Shown: positions 47,193 through 57,245 of the stretch, piece after piece
Layout: each line of letters begins with the position of its first letter
How positions within the stretch are numbered: the stretch's first letter is position 1
From: Chondrocystis sp. NIES-4102
GTDB taxonomy: Bacteria; Cyanobacteriota; Cyanobacteriia; Cyanobacteriales; Xenococcaceae
Direction: 5' to 3'
Assembly: GCA_002368355.1 (NCBI GenBank)
Contig: AP018281.1
Location: 4,216,001-4,280,000 of the forward strand
Length of the DNA stretch: 64,000 nucleotides
Position numbers and translations under genes: made by a program
The notes under the pieces: generated by a model
What the model was told of the DNA's origin: nothing
Database searches by the model: none
What the model saw: only the letters and a program-made list of their open reading frames with translations

Positions 47193-48863
47193 CTAATTGC
47201 TAAAACTATAAATAGTTTGACTTTCCAAAGCCTGAATAAGTTGAGAAGGTTTTCGATCTCGACTGAAATTCTGACGATCTAACTTAACTTGTAGTCCCAT
47301 CATCGGATCATCGCCAGGTGCAAGCAAAAACTCTACACAATCAATATCTTGCCAGGTTGTTAGGGTGTCTAAAATTTTAATAAGACTGATCAAATAAGGA
47401 TGATTACCATCTTTATACCAATCTACTTTGGCTGCGTGAGGCTGATCTAAACCTAGATGAAAAATTAAGGAGGAATTACTAAATAAAGCGATCGCAATTG
47501 GTCTTGCTTCTTCCTGGACTAATAAACCTGATTCTTGAGCAATATAACGTATTTTATCTAGTTTTTCATATTGTACTTCAGGTGCGACATTTGGCTGCTG
47601 CCAGGATACAGCTACAGTTGCTAAATAGGTTTGTAACAATAAATGACCAAGTTTTTTAGCCTTAGTAGCTAAATATTCAGAATTATAGTCAGTAGCTTCA
47701 ATTAATAATGGCAAGCGATCGACGATTTCCAACCCATAACCTTTTAATCCAGCTATTTTACGGGGATTATTAGTAATTAGGCGAATTTGTTTTACCCCTA
47801 AATCATTGAGAATTTGCGCTCCCATGCCATAATCTCGTAGATCTGCGGGAAAACCGAGTCTTTCGTTTGCTTCCACCGTATCAAGACCAATATCTTGCAA
47901 AGTATAAGCCTTAAGTTTATTAACTAAACCAATACCTCGCCCTTCTTGACGTAAATAAACGACTACCCCTAACCCGTTAGCTTCGATCATCTTAAGGGCA
48001 GCTTGTAATTGCATCCGACAGTCGCAACGCATCGAACCCAAAGCATCCCCCGTTAAACATTCCGAGTGCATCCTCACCATTGCTGGTTTGGCTGTTAGTT
48101 GTGCTAAATCCCCTTTAACAATGGCTAAATGTTCAGTATTATCTAGGGTGTTGCGATAGGCGTAGATTTGAAAATTGCCAAACTGACTAGGAAATTGACA
48201 TACCGTTTCACGATAAACAAAGCGATCGTGTTTGAGACGGTAACTAATTAAATCAGCAATACTAATTAACTTTAAATTATGTTCACGAGCATATTCTACT
48301 AATTGTGGTAGTCTTGCCATCGAACCATCGGGGTTTTGAATTTCACAAATTACCCCCGCAGGATAAAGCCCTGCTAATCTTGCCAGATCAACTGCCGACT
48401 CCGTATGTCCTGCCCGTTTTAAAACCCCACCCACCCTAGCACGTAAAGGGAAAATATGCCCAGGGCGAACTAAATCATCAGGTACACTAGCAGGATTAAT
48501 TGCTACTTGTATAGTACGGGCGCGATCATCGGCGGAAATCCCTGTAGTGACTCCTAACTTAGGCGCAGCATCGATACTTACAGTAAAAGCGGTTTGGTTG
48601 CTATCGGTATTTTTCTTTACCATCAGGGGCAAATCTAAAGCATCGAGACGATCTCCTGTCATTGCTAAACAAATTAATCCCCTAGCTTCCACTGCCATGA
48701 AGTTAATCATACTAGGGGTTGCAAACTGTGCTGCACAAATTAAATCGCCTTCATTTTCGCGGTTTTCATCATCTACAACCACTATTGAACGACCTGCTTT
48801 GATATCAGCTAAAGCGGAATCGATGGAATCAAAAATAATCGAATTAGTTGGAGGCGTTTGCAC
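47193..48863 (-). CDS. ribBA: Bifunctional DHBP synthase/GTP cyclohydrolase II
   Basis: Bifunctional enzyme feeding riboflavin synthesis. The N-terminal third forms 3,4-dihydroxy-2-butanone 4-phosphate (VVDDENRENEGDL, GVTTGISADDRARTI, RAGHTESAVDLARLAG). The central part is GTP cyclohydrolase II, with zinc cysteines in ECLTGDALGSMRCDCRMQLQ and RQEGRGIGLVNKL. A C-terminal extension of about 150 residues is typical of the longer cyanobacterial form (556 aa here). Start is GTG 48863, giving MQTPPTNSIIFDS. Single gene, opposite in direction to the GH57 gene. Confidence 0.95.
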   Translation of the reverse strand: MQTPPTNSIIFDSIDSALADIKAGRSIVVVDDENRENEGDLICAAQFATPSMINFMAVEARGLICLAMTGDRLDALDLPLMVKKNTDSNQTAFTVSIDAAPKLGVTTGISADDRARTIQVAINPASVPDDLVRPGHIFPLRARVGGVLKRAGHTESAVDLARLAGLYPAGVICEIQNPDGSMARLPQLVEYAREHNLKLISIADLISYRLKHDRFVYRETVCQFPSQFGNFQIYAYRNTLDNTEHLAIVKGDLAQLTAKPAMVRMHSECLTGDALGSMRCDCRMQLQAALKMIEANGLGVVVYLRQEGRGIGLVNKLKAYTLQDIGLDTVEANERLGFPADLRDYGMGAQILNDLGVKQIRLITNNPRKIAGLKGYGLEIVDRLPLLIEATDYNSEYLATKAKKLGHLLLQTYLATVAVSWQQPNVAPEVQYEKLDKIRYIAQESGLLVQEEARPIAIALFSNSSLIFHLGLDQPHAAKVDWYKDGNHPYLISLIKILDTLTTWQDIDCVEFLLAPGDDPMMGLQVKLDRQNFSRDRKPSQLIQALESQTIYSFSN

Positions 48864-49327
48864 TACAAAAATCTAACAAAAATGATTAATTATTAGAATA
48901 GTTAGTATTTGCTATGTTTGAGTATGATTTTTAATTTTGTTTGCTCAAATTAGACAAATCCAAGAACTTATAGCTATATTATTACGGTTTCATACTTCAA
49001 ATTAGCAATACCAAATATTCATTGGTCTACTTAAACAATTGTAACTTTTTTCTTTCTCAGTTTTTGCCTAGCCTATTAAATATTTTTGAGGCTTATAATG
49101 TTTAATTCGTATCAATAGTTTACGTTTGTTAAACAAAATGTTGATTTAACTTACAAAGTAGTTGATCTTAGAAGAACATGAGTTTAAATAGATTACGTAC
49201 AACTCCGCTACATTTGAGTGCAATTAATTTTTCAACTATCCTAAATTGTTGGTCTTAACCACAATTTTTTCACCTCAAGCCTCAATAAGTGCCTTAATTT
49301 TTCACCTAATTGTTAGAGATTTTTCTT
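48864..49327. other. Divergent spacer between ribBA and the GH57 gene, nothing recognised
   Basis: AT-rich spacer of 464 bases. It must hold the promoters of both genes. No FMN-riboswitch-like or other structured element was seen upstream of ribBA. Confidence 0.45.
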
Positions 49328-51928
49328 ATGGTATCCACAGCATCGAGCAAAACAGTTAATAAATCTGCGAAAACGACCAAAATAAAACCAGATAAACTCA
49401 AAAATGCTCAAGGGGTTTATATTACTGTTCATGGTCATTTTTATCAGCCACCCAGGGAAAACCCAGACCTCAACACCATTGAAAGACAACCAAGCGCGCA
49501 TCCATACCACGACTGGAATGAACGCATCCATCATGAATGTTATCGCCCCAATGCTTTTGCTCGTATTCTTAACCATAAACAAGAGTTGGTTGGGATCGTT
49601 AATAACTTTGAATATCTAAGTTTTAATATCGGTGCGACTTTAATGTCGTGGTTGGAAAAATATGATACCGAAGTTTATCAACGCATTTTAGAGGCGGATC
49701 ATAAAAGTTGCCAAAGACTAAATGGACATGGCAATGCGATCGCGCAAGTATATAATCACATTATTTTGCCTCTGGCTAATGAGAGGGATAAAATTACTCA
49801 AATTCGCTGGGGTAAAGAAGATTTCCGCTCGCGTTTTGGCAGAGATCCCGAAGGAATGTGGCTTGCAGAAACTGCCGTAGATTACCCAACTTTGGAGGCT
49901 TTAATTGCTGAAGGAATAAAATTTATTATCCTTGCACCTTCCCAAGCAGAAAAATGTCGCCCTATAACTAGCGATGAGTCGAAACAGGTAAATTGGCAAC
50001 AAGTTGGCGGAGCGCAAATTGATCCTACTCGTCCCTATCGTTGTTTTATCAAGAGTGAAAATAAAGGGAAACAGAGCGATCGCTATATTGATATTTTCTT
50101 CTATGATGGCCCTATTTCTCGCGATCTCGGTTTTAGTGATCTCCTAGAGTCTGTTGATAGCCTCGCTGGTAGATTTGGACAAGCAGTAAAGGGCGATCGC
50201 CGTACTTCTCAGTTAATCAGTGTGGCGACTGACGGTGAAACTTTCGGACATCATAAGAATGGTACGGAAAAATGTATTGCCTATGCCTTAGCTGAACAGT
50301 TTGCACGCTATGGTTGGACAGTAACTAATTATGCTCACTATCTCAGTATTTGTCCCCCTACCTGGGAAGTAGTTTTAAAACCTGTAACTGCTTGGAGTTG
50401 CGCTCATGGTGTAGGGCGTTGGCAAGATGATTGTGGTTGCGCTAGCGGTGGTGGTTGGCATCAAAAATGGCGCAGACCTTTACGAGATGCTCTAAATTGG
50501 TTAAGAGATCAATTAGTTACAGTTTATCAGGAAGTAGGAAGTAGATTTTTTAACGATCCTTGGCAAGCTAGAGATGAATATATTCAAGTTTTAGGCGATC
50601 GCTCTATTGCTAATGTTTCTAACTTTTTACAACGTCATCAGTTAACCGAATTATCTGAGACAGAAAGGATTGATGCTCTACGTCTATTGGAAATGCAGCG
50701 TCACGCCCTATTAATGTACACAAGCTGTGGTTGGTTTTTTGAGGAATTATCTCGTCCTGAAGGGGTACAAATTCTCCGTTATGCAGCCAGGGCTATAGAA
50801 TTGGCAGGTGAGGTAGCAGGAGTTCATTTAAAGGCTGAATTTATCAAACGTTTGGCGTTAGCTCCTAGTAATGTCAATATTTTTGGTCATGGTAAAAAAG
50901 TATATCAGGAACTAGTGGCAACATCCCAAGTAAGTCTAGAACAGGTAGCTGCTCACTATGCTATTAGCTCCTTATTTAGTAATTACGCCCAACAAGAACA
51001 TCTTTACTGTTACGAATTTGAACAGCTAGATTATCAAAAACAGCAGATGGGAACTTTAACCTTATCTGTGGGACAAATACGTTTAACTTCAGAGATTACC
51101 TGGGAAAGCCAACATTTTGTTTTTGCAGTGCTACATTTAGGAGGCTGGGATTTCCACTGTTGTATTACTAGCTTTCATGGTCGTTTAGCTTATGCAGAAT
51201 TAAAACAACAGCTATTTACTGATATTAAACAAGCCAGTGCTGCTAAGGTTATTTTAACCATGAATCGTTTTATGGGTGAACGTTCCTTTAATCTCCAGCA
51301 TTTGTTTGCCGAAGAAAGACACCGCATCATTAGACTACTAACAGCTAAAACCAAAAAGCATTTAGATCAGTTATATACTCAGGTATATCGCGAAAACTAT
51401 AGTATGTTGGCAGCTTTTCAACGGGAAGGATTACCATTTCCCCAAGAATTAAAAGTAGCTGCGGAAGTGGCTTTGTCTTGTCGATGCTTAGAAATAGTTA
51501 ATGATTGGCAAAAGGCGATCACACAACCCCTAATTATGGATAGCTATTTGGCAGAATTAAGTGCTATAGCTACCGAAGCGAATCATTTACAATGCCAGTT
51601 AAATATAGCTGAAGCAAAAACTATTTTAGAACAAACAATTGTCAGCCTATTATGTCAGTTATTATATGACGGCAATGTAACAGACTTAGATGCAGATATA
51701 GCCAGAATAGAAACGGCGATCGTCCTGGGAGCACAATTGCATTTAAATTTAGGATTAGATCGCGCTCAAGAACTCTATTTTAATTGTTTGCATCAACGTA
51801 TTTTGCCTAACTGTCTTTATACTCAATCTAATCTTCATCATGGTTGTCCTTGGAATATTATCGAAATTAAACAGTTATTACGACTAGGTAAGAAACTGGC
51901 GATCGATGTAAGTTGCTGGCTTGATTAA
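49328..51928 (+). CDS. Glycoside hydrolase family 57-type protein (DUF3536)
   Basis: A large protein of 866 residues from ATG 49328 (an upstream codon at 49310 is less likely). Its early block VTVHGHFYQPPRENPDLNT matches GH57, followed by the GH57-like ISVATDGETFGHHKNG, with a catalytic-region glutamate/aspartate context. The C-terminal half contains DUF3536-type segments. GH57 enzymes are alpha-amylases, branching or transferase enzymes, so a role in glycogen/glucan metabolism is plausible given glgA nearby. The exact activity is not predicted. Confidence 0.88.
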   Translation: MVSTASSKTVNKSAKTTKIKPDKLKNAQGVYITVHGHFYQPPRENPDLNTIERQPSAHPYHDWNERIHHECYRPNAFARILNHKQELVGIVNNFEYLSFNIGATLMSWLEKYDTEVYQRILEADHKSCQRLNGHGNAIAQVYNHIILPLANERDKITQIRWGKEDFRSRFGRDPEGMWLAETAVDYPTLEALIAEGIKFIILAPSQAEKCRPITSDESKQVNWQQVGGAQIDPTRPYRCFIKSENKGKQSDRYIDIFFYDGPISRDLGFSDLLESVDSLAGRFGQAVKGDRRTSQLISVATDGETFGHHKNGTEKCIAYALAEQFARYGWTVTNYAHYLSICPPTWEVVLKPVTAWSCAHGVGRWQDDCGCASGGGWHQKWRRPLRDALNWLRDQLVTVYQEVGSRFFNDPWQARDEYIQVLGDRSIANVSNFLQRHQLTELSETERIDALRLLEMQRHALLMYTSCGWFFEELSRPEGVQILRYAARAIELAGEVAGVHLKAEFIKRLALAPSNVNIFGHGKKVYQELVATSQVSLEQVAAHYAISSLFSNYAQQEHLYCYEFEQLDYQKQQMGTLTLSVGQIRLTSEITWESQHFVFAVLHLGGWDFHCCITSFHGRLAYAELKQQLFTDIKQASAAKVILTMNRFMGERSFNLQHLFAEERHRIIRLLTAKTKKHLDQLYTQVYRENYSMLAAFQREGLPFPQELKVAAEVALSCRCLEIVNDWQKAITQPLIMDSYLAELSAIATEANHLQCQLNIAEAKTILEQTIVSLLCQLLYDGNVTDLDADIARIETAIVLGAQLHLNLGLDRAQELYFNCLHQRILPNCLYTQSNLHHGCPWNIIEIKQLLRLGKKLAIDVSCWLD

Positions 51929-52839
51929 AAATCTCATAATTGGCAAGAATTTATTTCAAGGCTTGATCTGATCCTGCGTTACTTTTACGTGGGATTTTTT
52001 CTATTTATAGCCTTACAAGATTAGTTTGGAAGGATTCGGATGCTTATCCGCTATAGGGTGTAGTCGCGGAGTGGGTAGTAGGTAGGGGGTAATAATAATC
52101 AGCGATCGCGCTAGCAATTAAAAAATAAAAGCTAACAGTTAAAAACTCAAAAATGTCCTATCACTCTCCAGTATTGCTATATAGGTTATTCAATACTACT
52201 CAAACTATTGCCCAAAACAGATGGAATGGATTTTGGTAAAAATGCTATCAGCTTTTCAATGAAGAATTTAATAAATTAGTCAATGTAATAGATCAGCTTG
52301 AACTAGAGTTTATGCAAAAAATACATATTAATTATGCAACAAATTAAAAATTCTCAATATTATGTAACAAAAGACACAAAAAGTTAACTATTTCAATGTG
52401 ATTCTCTTATTTAGTATTTACACATAGCAGTTACTAAATATTTGGACTAAAGCTATTTGTCATACTGTTATCCCTAAAATAAAGTGCTTATGAATGATGT
52501 AAAGCTATAGTCTGTATCAATCTGTTTGCAAAAATATTATCTCACAAGCCAATTTAAATAAATTACATGGGAAAAAACGTGAATAAGTTTTATCAAATTA
52601 ATTCCCACATTATCTAAATTATCTTGGCTTTATTACTAACAATAACAGTTTTCTAAATCCCAAACTTTATAAACATCTGCGCGTAATCTTACCAACCTAA
52701 ATCATCAGATGTTTATCGAATAGGCAGTTTGATAACACCCCCAAAATACTGCTTATCCAACAACATGAGAATTTAAGCAACTCATAGCAAATTCTCAGAA
52801 CTAATACCTATTTTTCTTGTTTGTAAATTACCATCTATC
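51929..52839. other. Long spacer upstream of nrtA
   Basis: These 911 bases precede nrtA. A repetitive stretch near 52060-52130 (GTAGTAGGTAGGGGG) is followed by HIP1. The promoter of the nrt operon should be in the right half. A perfect NtcA palindrome (GTA-N8-TAC) was not found; the nearest is GTATTTACACATAG at 52414..52427. No gene is seen. Confidence 0.4.
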
Positions 52840-54180
52840 ATGTCAAAATTATCTCGTCGTAAATTTATTATTACTGCTGGTGCAACTGCTGCTGGTACTC
52901 TTTTGATGCACGGTTGTAGTTCATCTACAGAAACTACAGAAGAGGGGGCGCAATCTAATAGTAATACTCAACCTACAGCGCAACCAGTAGTTAATTTAAG
53001 TCCCGAAGAGACACCAGAAGTTACCACCGCCAAACTTGGATTTATTGCCTTAACTGATGCTGCACCTTTAGTAATAGCCTCAGAAAAAGGAATCTTTGCG
53101 AAATACGGAATGAGTGAGGTTGAAGTTTTAAAACAAGCTTCTTGGCCCGTAACTCGTGATAATTTGGAACTAGGTTCAGGTGGGGGTGGTATTGATGGGG
53201 CGCATATCCTTAGCCCAATGCCCTATTTAATGACTTTAGGAACAATCACCAAGCAACCTGTACCTATGAATATTTTAGCCAGGTTAAATACTAATGGTCA
53301 GGCAATTTCTGTTAGTAATGACTATCAGGATTTAAAAGTAGCTATAGATAGTTCCAAAATGAAAGATGTATTTACTAAAGCCAAATCTGAAAATGAAGAA
53401 CTAAATGCAGCTATTACCTTTCCTGGTGGTACACACGATCTTTGGATGCGTTACTGGTTGTCTGCTGGGGGTATTGATCCCAATAATGATATTTCTGTAA
53501 TTCCTGTACCACCTCCTCAAATGGTTGCCAACATGAAGATAGGAGGCATGGAGACATTTTGTGTGGGTGAACCTTGGAATGCTCAATTAGTTAACCAAAA
53601 ACAAGGTTATAGTGCTTTAGTTACAGGTGAACTTTGGAAAAATCACCCAGAAAAAGCCTTTGCTATGCGGGCTGATTGGGTAGAGCAAAATCCTAAAGCT
53701 GCTAAAGCCTTAACCAAAGCAGTTTTAGAGGCTCAACAATGGTGCGATAAGCCAGAGAACAAGCAGGAAATGTGCGAAATTGTTTCTCAGGATAAATGGT
53801 TTAAAGTTCCTGTAGAAGACATCATTGGCAGATTAGAAGGAAAAATTGATTACGGTGATGGCAGAACAGTAGATAATCCTGATATTTCAATGAAATTCTG
53901 GAAAGATAATGCTTCTTTTCCTTATAAGAGTCATGACTTATGGTTTTTAACTGAAAATATTCGCTGGGGTTATATTCCTGCTGACACGGATACAAAAGCG
54001 TTAGTGGATAAAGTTAATCGTGCTGATATTTGGCGAGAAGCTGCTAAAGCGATTAAAGTTGCGGATGCTGAAATTCCTCAAACTGATTCCCGTGGGGTTG
54101 AAACTTTCTTCGATGGGGTTAAATTCGATCCTGAAAATCCCAAGGCTTATTTAGATAGTTTGAAAATCAAAAAAGCTTAA
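52840..54180 (+). CDS. nrtA: Nitrate/nitrite-binding lipoprotein
   Basis: The substrate-binding component of the NrtABCD importer, tethered outside the cytoplasmic membrane. Residues 6-7 are the twin arginines of a Tat-type signal (SRRKFI), and the lipobox LLMHGC has lipidated C26. A low-complexity Ser/Thr/Gln linker follows. The core contains KLGFIALTDAAPLVIASEKG, EVLKQASWPVTRDN, GGGIDGAHILSPMPYL, FCVGEPW and SRGVETFFDGVKFDPENP, much closer to NrtA than to bicarbonate-binding CmpA as I remember those sequences. Length (446 aa) fits. First gene of nrtABCD; a 90-base gap separates it from nrtB. Confidence 0.94.
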   Translation: MSKLSRRKFIITAGATAAGTLLMHGCSSSTETTEEGAQSNSNTQPTAQPVVNLSPEETPEVTTAKLGFIALTDAAPLVIASEKGIFAKYGMSEVEVLKQASWPVTRDNLELGSGGGGIDGAHILSPMPYLMTLGTITKQPVPMNILARLNTNGQAISVSNDYQDLKVAIDSSKMKDVFTKAKSENEELNAAITFPGGTHDLWMRYWLSAGGIDPNNDISVIPVPPPQMVANMKIGGMETFCVGEPWNAQLVNQKQGYSALVTGELWKNHPEKAFAMRADWVEQNPKAAKALTKAVLEAQQWCDKPENKQEMCEIVSQDKWFKVPVEDIIGRLEGKIDYGDGRTVDNPDISMKFWKDNASFPYKSHDLWFLTENIRWGYIPADTDTKALVDKVNRADIWREAAKAIKVADAEIPQTDSRGVETFFDGVKFDPENPKAYLDSLKIKKA

Positions 54181-54270
54181 TTACTAATCTTTTAACCAAT
54201 GGTGGGCAATGCTCACCTAAATATATAACTAGCTCTACATTGACATCTTTTTCTTCACTTATTCTTCACT

Positions 54271-55113
54271 ATGACAGCTAATTTTGGTAATTCTCTAAAA
54301 AATTCTAAAAAGTCTAATTTCCTAACTTCCTTAATTAAAAATCCACCCAGAAAAATATTAGCCCCAATATGTGCAATTCTTTTTATCCTGACATTGTGGC
54401 AGGTTTTATGTAGTGGGGAAGATGCCAATTTACCCAGCCCTATTAAGACTTTTCAAGACACTTCTAATTTAATATTCGATCCATTTTTCGATAATGGCGG
54501 TACAGATAAAGGGTTGTTTTGGCAGATTATAGCCAGTTTACAAAGGGTAGCAGTTGGTTATAGTTTGGCTGCTATTGTCGGTATTGGTTTGGGAATTTTA
54601 ATTGGTTCTAATGCTTTTATGTATGATGCAGTAGATCCAATCTTTCAGGTATTAAGAACTGTACCACCTTTAGCTTGGTTGCCGATCGCTTTAGCTGCTT
54701 TTAAGGAAGCTAACCCCTCTGCAATTTTTGTAATTTTTATTACGGCAATTTGGCCAATCATTATTAATACTACGGTAGGGGTGCAGCAAGTTCCACAGGA
54801 TTATAAGAATGTCGCCAAAGTATTACATTTATCTGGATTTAAATATTTTTGGGAAATTATGTTTCCTGCTGCTGTTCCTTATATTTTTACAGGTTTAAGA
54901 ATTGGTATTGGTCTTTCTTGGCTTGCCATTGTAGCAGCAGAAATGCTAGTTGGTGGTGTTGGGATTGGTTTCTTTATCTGGGATTCCTATAACAGTTCTC
55001 GCTTGAGTCATATTATTGTCGCTTTGATTTACGTCGGTGTTGTGGGTCTGATTTTAGATCGCCTAGTAGCTTGGATTGCTTCTGTAGTAGTGCCTTCAGA
55101 ACAGCAACAATAG
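54271..55113 (+). CDS. nrtB: Nitrate ABC transporter permease
   Basis: The membrane channel of NrtABCD, 280 residues with six predicted helices. The ATPase-contacting EAA loop follows QQVPQDYKNVAKVL, with PPLAWLPIALAAFKEANPSA and IGLSWLAIVAAEML as conserved helices. The first 40 residues are cytosolic and basic. ATG 54271 starts MTANFGNSLKNSKKS. It follows nrtA and precedes nrtC by 64 bases. A related permease is at 58802, which belongs to the second module. Confidence 0.93.
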   Translation: MTANFGNSLKNSKKSNFLTSLIKNPPRKILAPICAILFILTLWQVLCSGEDANLPSPIKTFQDTSNLIFDPFFDNGGTDKGLFWQIIASLQRVAVGYSLAAIVGIGLGILIGSNAFMYDAVDPIFQVLRTVPPLAWLPIALAAFKEANPSAIFVIFITAIWPIIINTTVGVQQVPQDYKNVAKVLHLSGFKYFWEIMFPAAVPYIFTGLRIGIGLSWLAIVAAEMLVGGVGIGFFIWDSYNSSRLSHIIVALIYVGVVGLILDRLVAWIASVVVPSEQQQ

Positions 55114-55177
55114 ATAAAACCTAAAACTTTGTTCCTTAATTAATTGATCATTACTCATTACTGATTATTCAAAAATC

Positions 55178-57181
55178 ATGACGGCATTTCTTGAAGTAGA
55201 CCACGTAGATAAGGTATTCCCACTGGCTAATGGTGGTCAATATATCGCCTTAAAAAATATAAATTTAGAAATCAAACAAGGGGAATTCATTTGTTTATTA
55301 GGACATTCTGGGTGCGGTAAATCTACTCTACTAAATATCGTTGCAGGTTTAGATCGACCCACTCAAGGCGGAATCATTTTAGAAAACAAGCAAGTTCAAA
55401 AGCCAGGACCCGATCGCATGGTAGTCTTTCAAAACTATTCTTTATTACCCTGGAAGACAGTTAGACAGAATATTGCTTTGGCGGTAAACCAAGTTTACGG
55501 TGATAAATCAGTCCAAGAACGTAATGCCATTGTCGATCAACATATTGATCTGGTTAATTTACGTCATGCTGTTGATAAAAAACCTAATGAACTATCAGGA
55601 GGTATGAAACAACGGGTGGCGATCGCGCGGGCTTTGGCTATTCGTCCTAAATTACTCTTACTTGATGAACCTTTTGGGGCATTAGATGCGCTGACTAGAG
55701 GCAGTTTACAGGAACAGTTGATGAAAATCTGCCAAGAACACCGACTTACCTGTTTAATGGTCACCCATGATGCGGATGAAGCATTATTACTAGCAGATCG
55801 AATTGTAATGTTAACCAATGGGCCCCAATCCCATGTAGGTCAGATTCTGGAAGTTCCCATCCCTCGCCCCAGACAACGTTTAGAAGTAGTTAATCACCCT
55901 AGCTACTACTCCCTAAGAGGAGATATTGTTTATTTTCTCAACCAACAGAAAAAAGCTAAAAAACGTCAAAGTAAAGCACCTGCAATTATATCTGGTCATG
56001 GGCTAGAAAAAATTAATTTAGATATTGGTTTTGTTCCCCTAACCGACTGCGCCCCCCTGATAGTTGCTAAAGAAAAAGGCTTTTTTGCCAAAAACGGTTT
56101 AACTCAAGTCAATTTAGTTAGAGAATCCAGTTGGAAAGCGATCGCTGATGGTATAACTAGCGGTCATTTAGATGCAGCCCAGATGGTGGCTGGAATGCCT
56201 TTATCTCTATCTTTGGGTATGGGTGGTAGACCAGTTGCACCCACAGTTACCGCTTTAACTTTATCCCGTAATGGTAACGCTATCACCTTAAGAAAAAGTT
56301 TTTACGAACAAGGAGTGAGAAATTTAGCCGATTTTAAAGCAGCTATTAATCAAGATCAAGATCAGGTTCATACCTTGGGTATGGTACATCCCTCCTCAAT
56401 GCACAATCTGATGTTGCGTTATTGGTTAGCTTCAGGCGGAATCGATCCCGATCTCGACGTTAAACTTACTGTTATTCCACCACCACAAATGGTAGCTAAC
56501 CTCAAAGCTGGAAATATCGATGGTTTCTGTGTGGGTGAACCTTGGAATTCTCGCGCTGTTTATGAAAATCTTGGTTTTGTTATTGCTACCGACTTAGATA
56601 TTTGGCAAAGTCACTTAGAAAAAGTTTTAGGAGTGCGGGAAGATTGGGCAAATAAATATCCCGAAACTCATATTGCTTTGGTAAAATCCCTGATCGAAGC
56701 TTGTGAATATTGTGATGATCGTCGTCATCGTGAAGAGATTCTACAGTTAATCTGTCAACCGCAATATGTAGATTCCGCCCCAGAATATACTCGTCCAGGT
56801 TTTATCGATCCCTACCATCGAGGTACAGGCGAACCACCCCAAACTCTACTCAAATACAACGAATTTTATATTGATAAAACTAATTTTCCCAGTCGTGTTG
56901 AAGGACTATGGATTTTAGTGCAGATGGCGCGTTGGGGAATTGTTCCCTTTCCTCGCAATTGGATTGAAGTTTTAGACCGTGTTAGAAGGAATGATGTTTA
57001 CTCTGAAGCAGCCAGACAGTTGAATTTACCAGGTTTAGAACCAGAAAGACATTCTTTTAAATTATCCGATGGTAGCATCTTTAACCCCGATAACCCGATT
57101 GAATATCTGCAAAATCTCAAAATCAAACGGCAAATCAAGATAGAGGAAATTGTTCTCGATCCTTTGGTTTACCGTCGCTAG
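55178..57181 (+). CDS. nrtC: Nitrate ABC transporter ATPase fused to a substrate-binding-like domain
   Basis: NrtC joins an ATPase (about 1-255) with an NrtA-like domain (about 275-655) that senses nitrate and restrains uptake in the known cyanobacterial systems. Walker A GHSGCGKST (42-50), signature LSGGMKQR (139-146), Walker B LLLLDEP (159-165) and switch H197 are intact. The C-terminal half carries GFVPLTDCAPLIVAKEKG, FCVGEPW and IPPPQMVANLKAG, but no signal peptide, so it stays in the cytosol. Length 667 aa is normal. Co-linear with nrtB and nrtD. Confidence 0.95.
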   Translation: MTAFLEVDHVDKVFPLANGGQYIALKNINLEIKQGEFICLLGHSGCGKSTLLNIVAGLDRPTQGGIILENKQVQKPGPDRMVVFQNYSLLPWKTVRQNIALAVNQVYGDKSVQERNAIVDQHIDLVNLRHAVDKKPNELSGGMKQRVAIARALAIRPKLLLLDEPFGALDALTRGSLQEQLMKICQEHRLTCLMVTHDADEALLLADRIVMLTNGPQSHVGQILEVPIPRPRQRLEVVNHPSYYSLRGDIVYFLNQQKKAKKRQSKAPAIISGHGLEKINLDIGFVPLTDCAPLIVAKEKGFFAKNGLTQVNLVRESSWKAIADGITSGHLDAAQMVAGMPLSLSLGMGGRPVAPTVTALTLSRNGNAITLRKSFYEQGVRNLADFKAAINQDQDQVHTLGMVHPSSMHNLMLRYWLASGGIDPDLDVKLTVIPPPQMVANLKAGNIDGFCVGEPWNSRAVYENLGFVIATDLDIWQSHLEKVLGVREDWANKYPETHIALVKSLIEACEYCDDRRHREEILQLICQPQYVDSAPEYTRPGFIDPYHRGTGEPPQTLLKYNEFYIDKTNFPSRVEGLWILVQMARWGIVPFPRNWIEVLDRVRRNDVYSEAARQLNLPGLEPERHSFKLSDGSIFNPDNPIEYLQNLKIKRQIKIEEIVLDPLVYRR

Positions 57182-57245
57182 TCCCATTTTTCATTTAAGT
57201 CAGAATCTTGTTTAGTCCAAAACATCCATAACCCAATCTAATATC

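Noticed and set aside
49313-49619. Two short overlapping frames at the start of the GH57 gene
   Set aside because: They lie inside the confident GH57 frame, on the opposite strand or shifted, with no conserved motif.
52400-52839. NtcA-type promoter (GTA-N8-TAC) upstream of nrtA
   Set aside because: Only imperfect matches were found, such as GTATTTACACATAG at 52414. They lack a convincing -10 box at the usual distance, so no NtcA site was annotated although nrt operons are normally NtcA-controlled.
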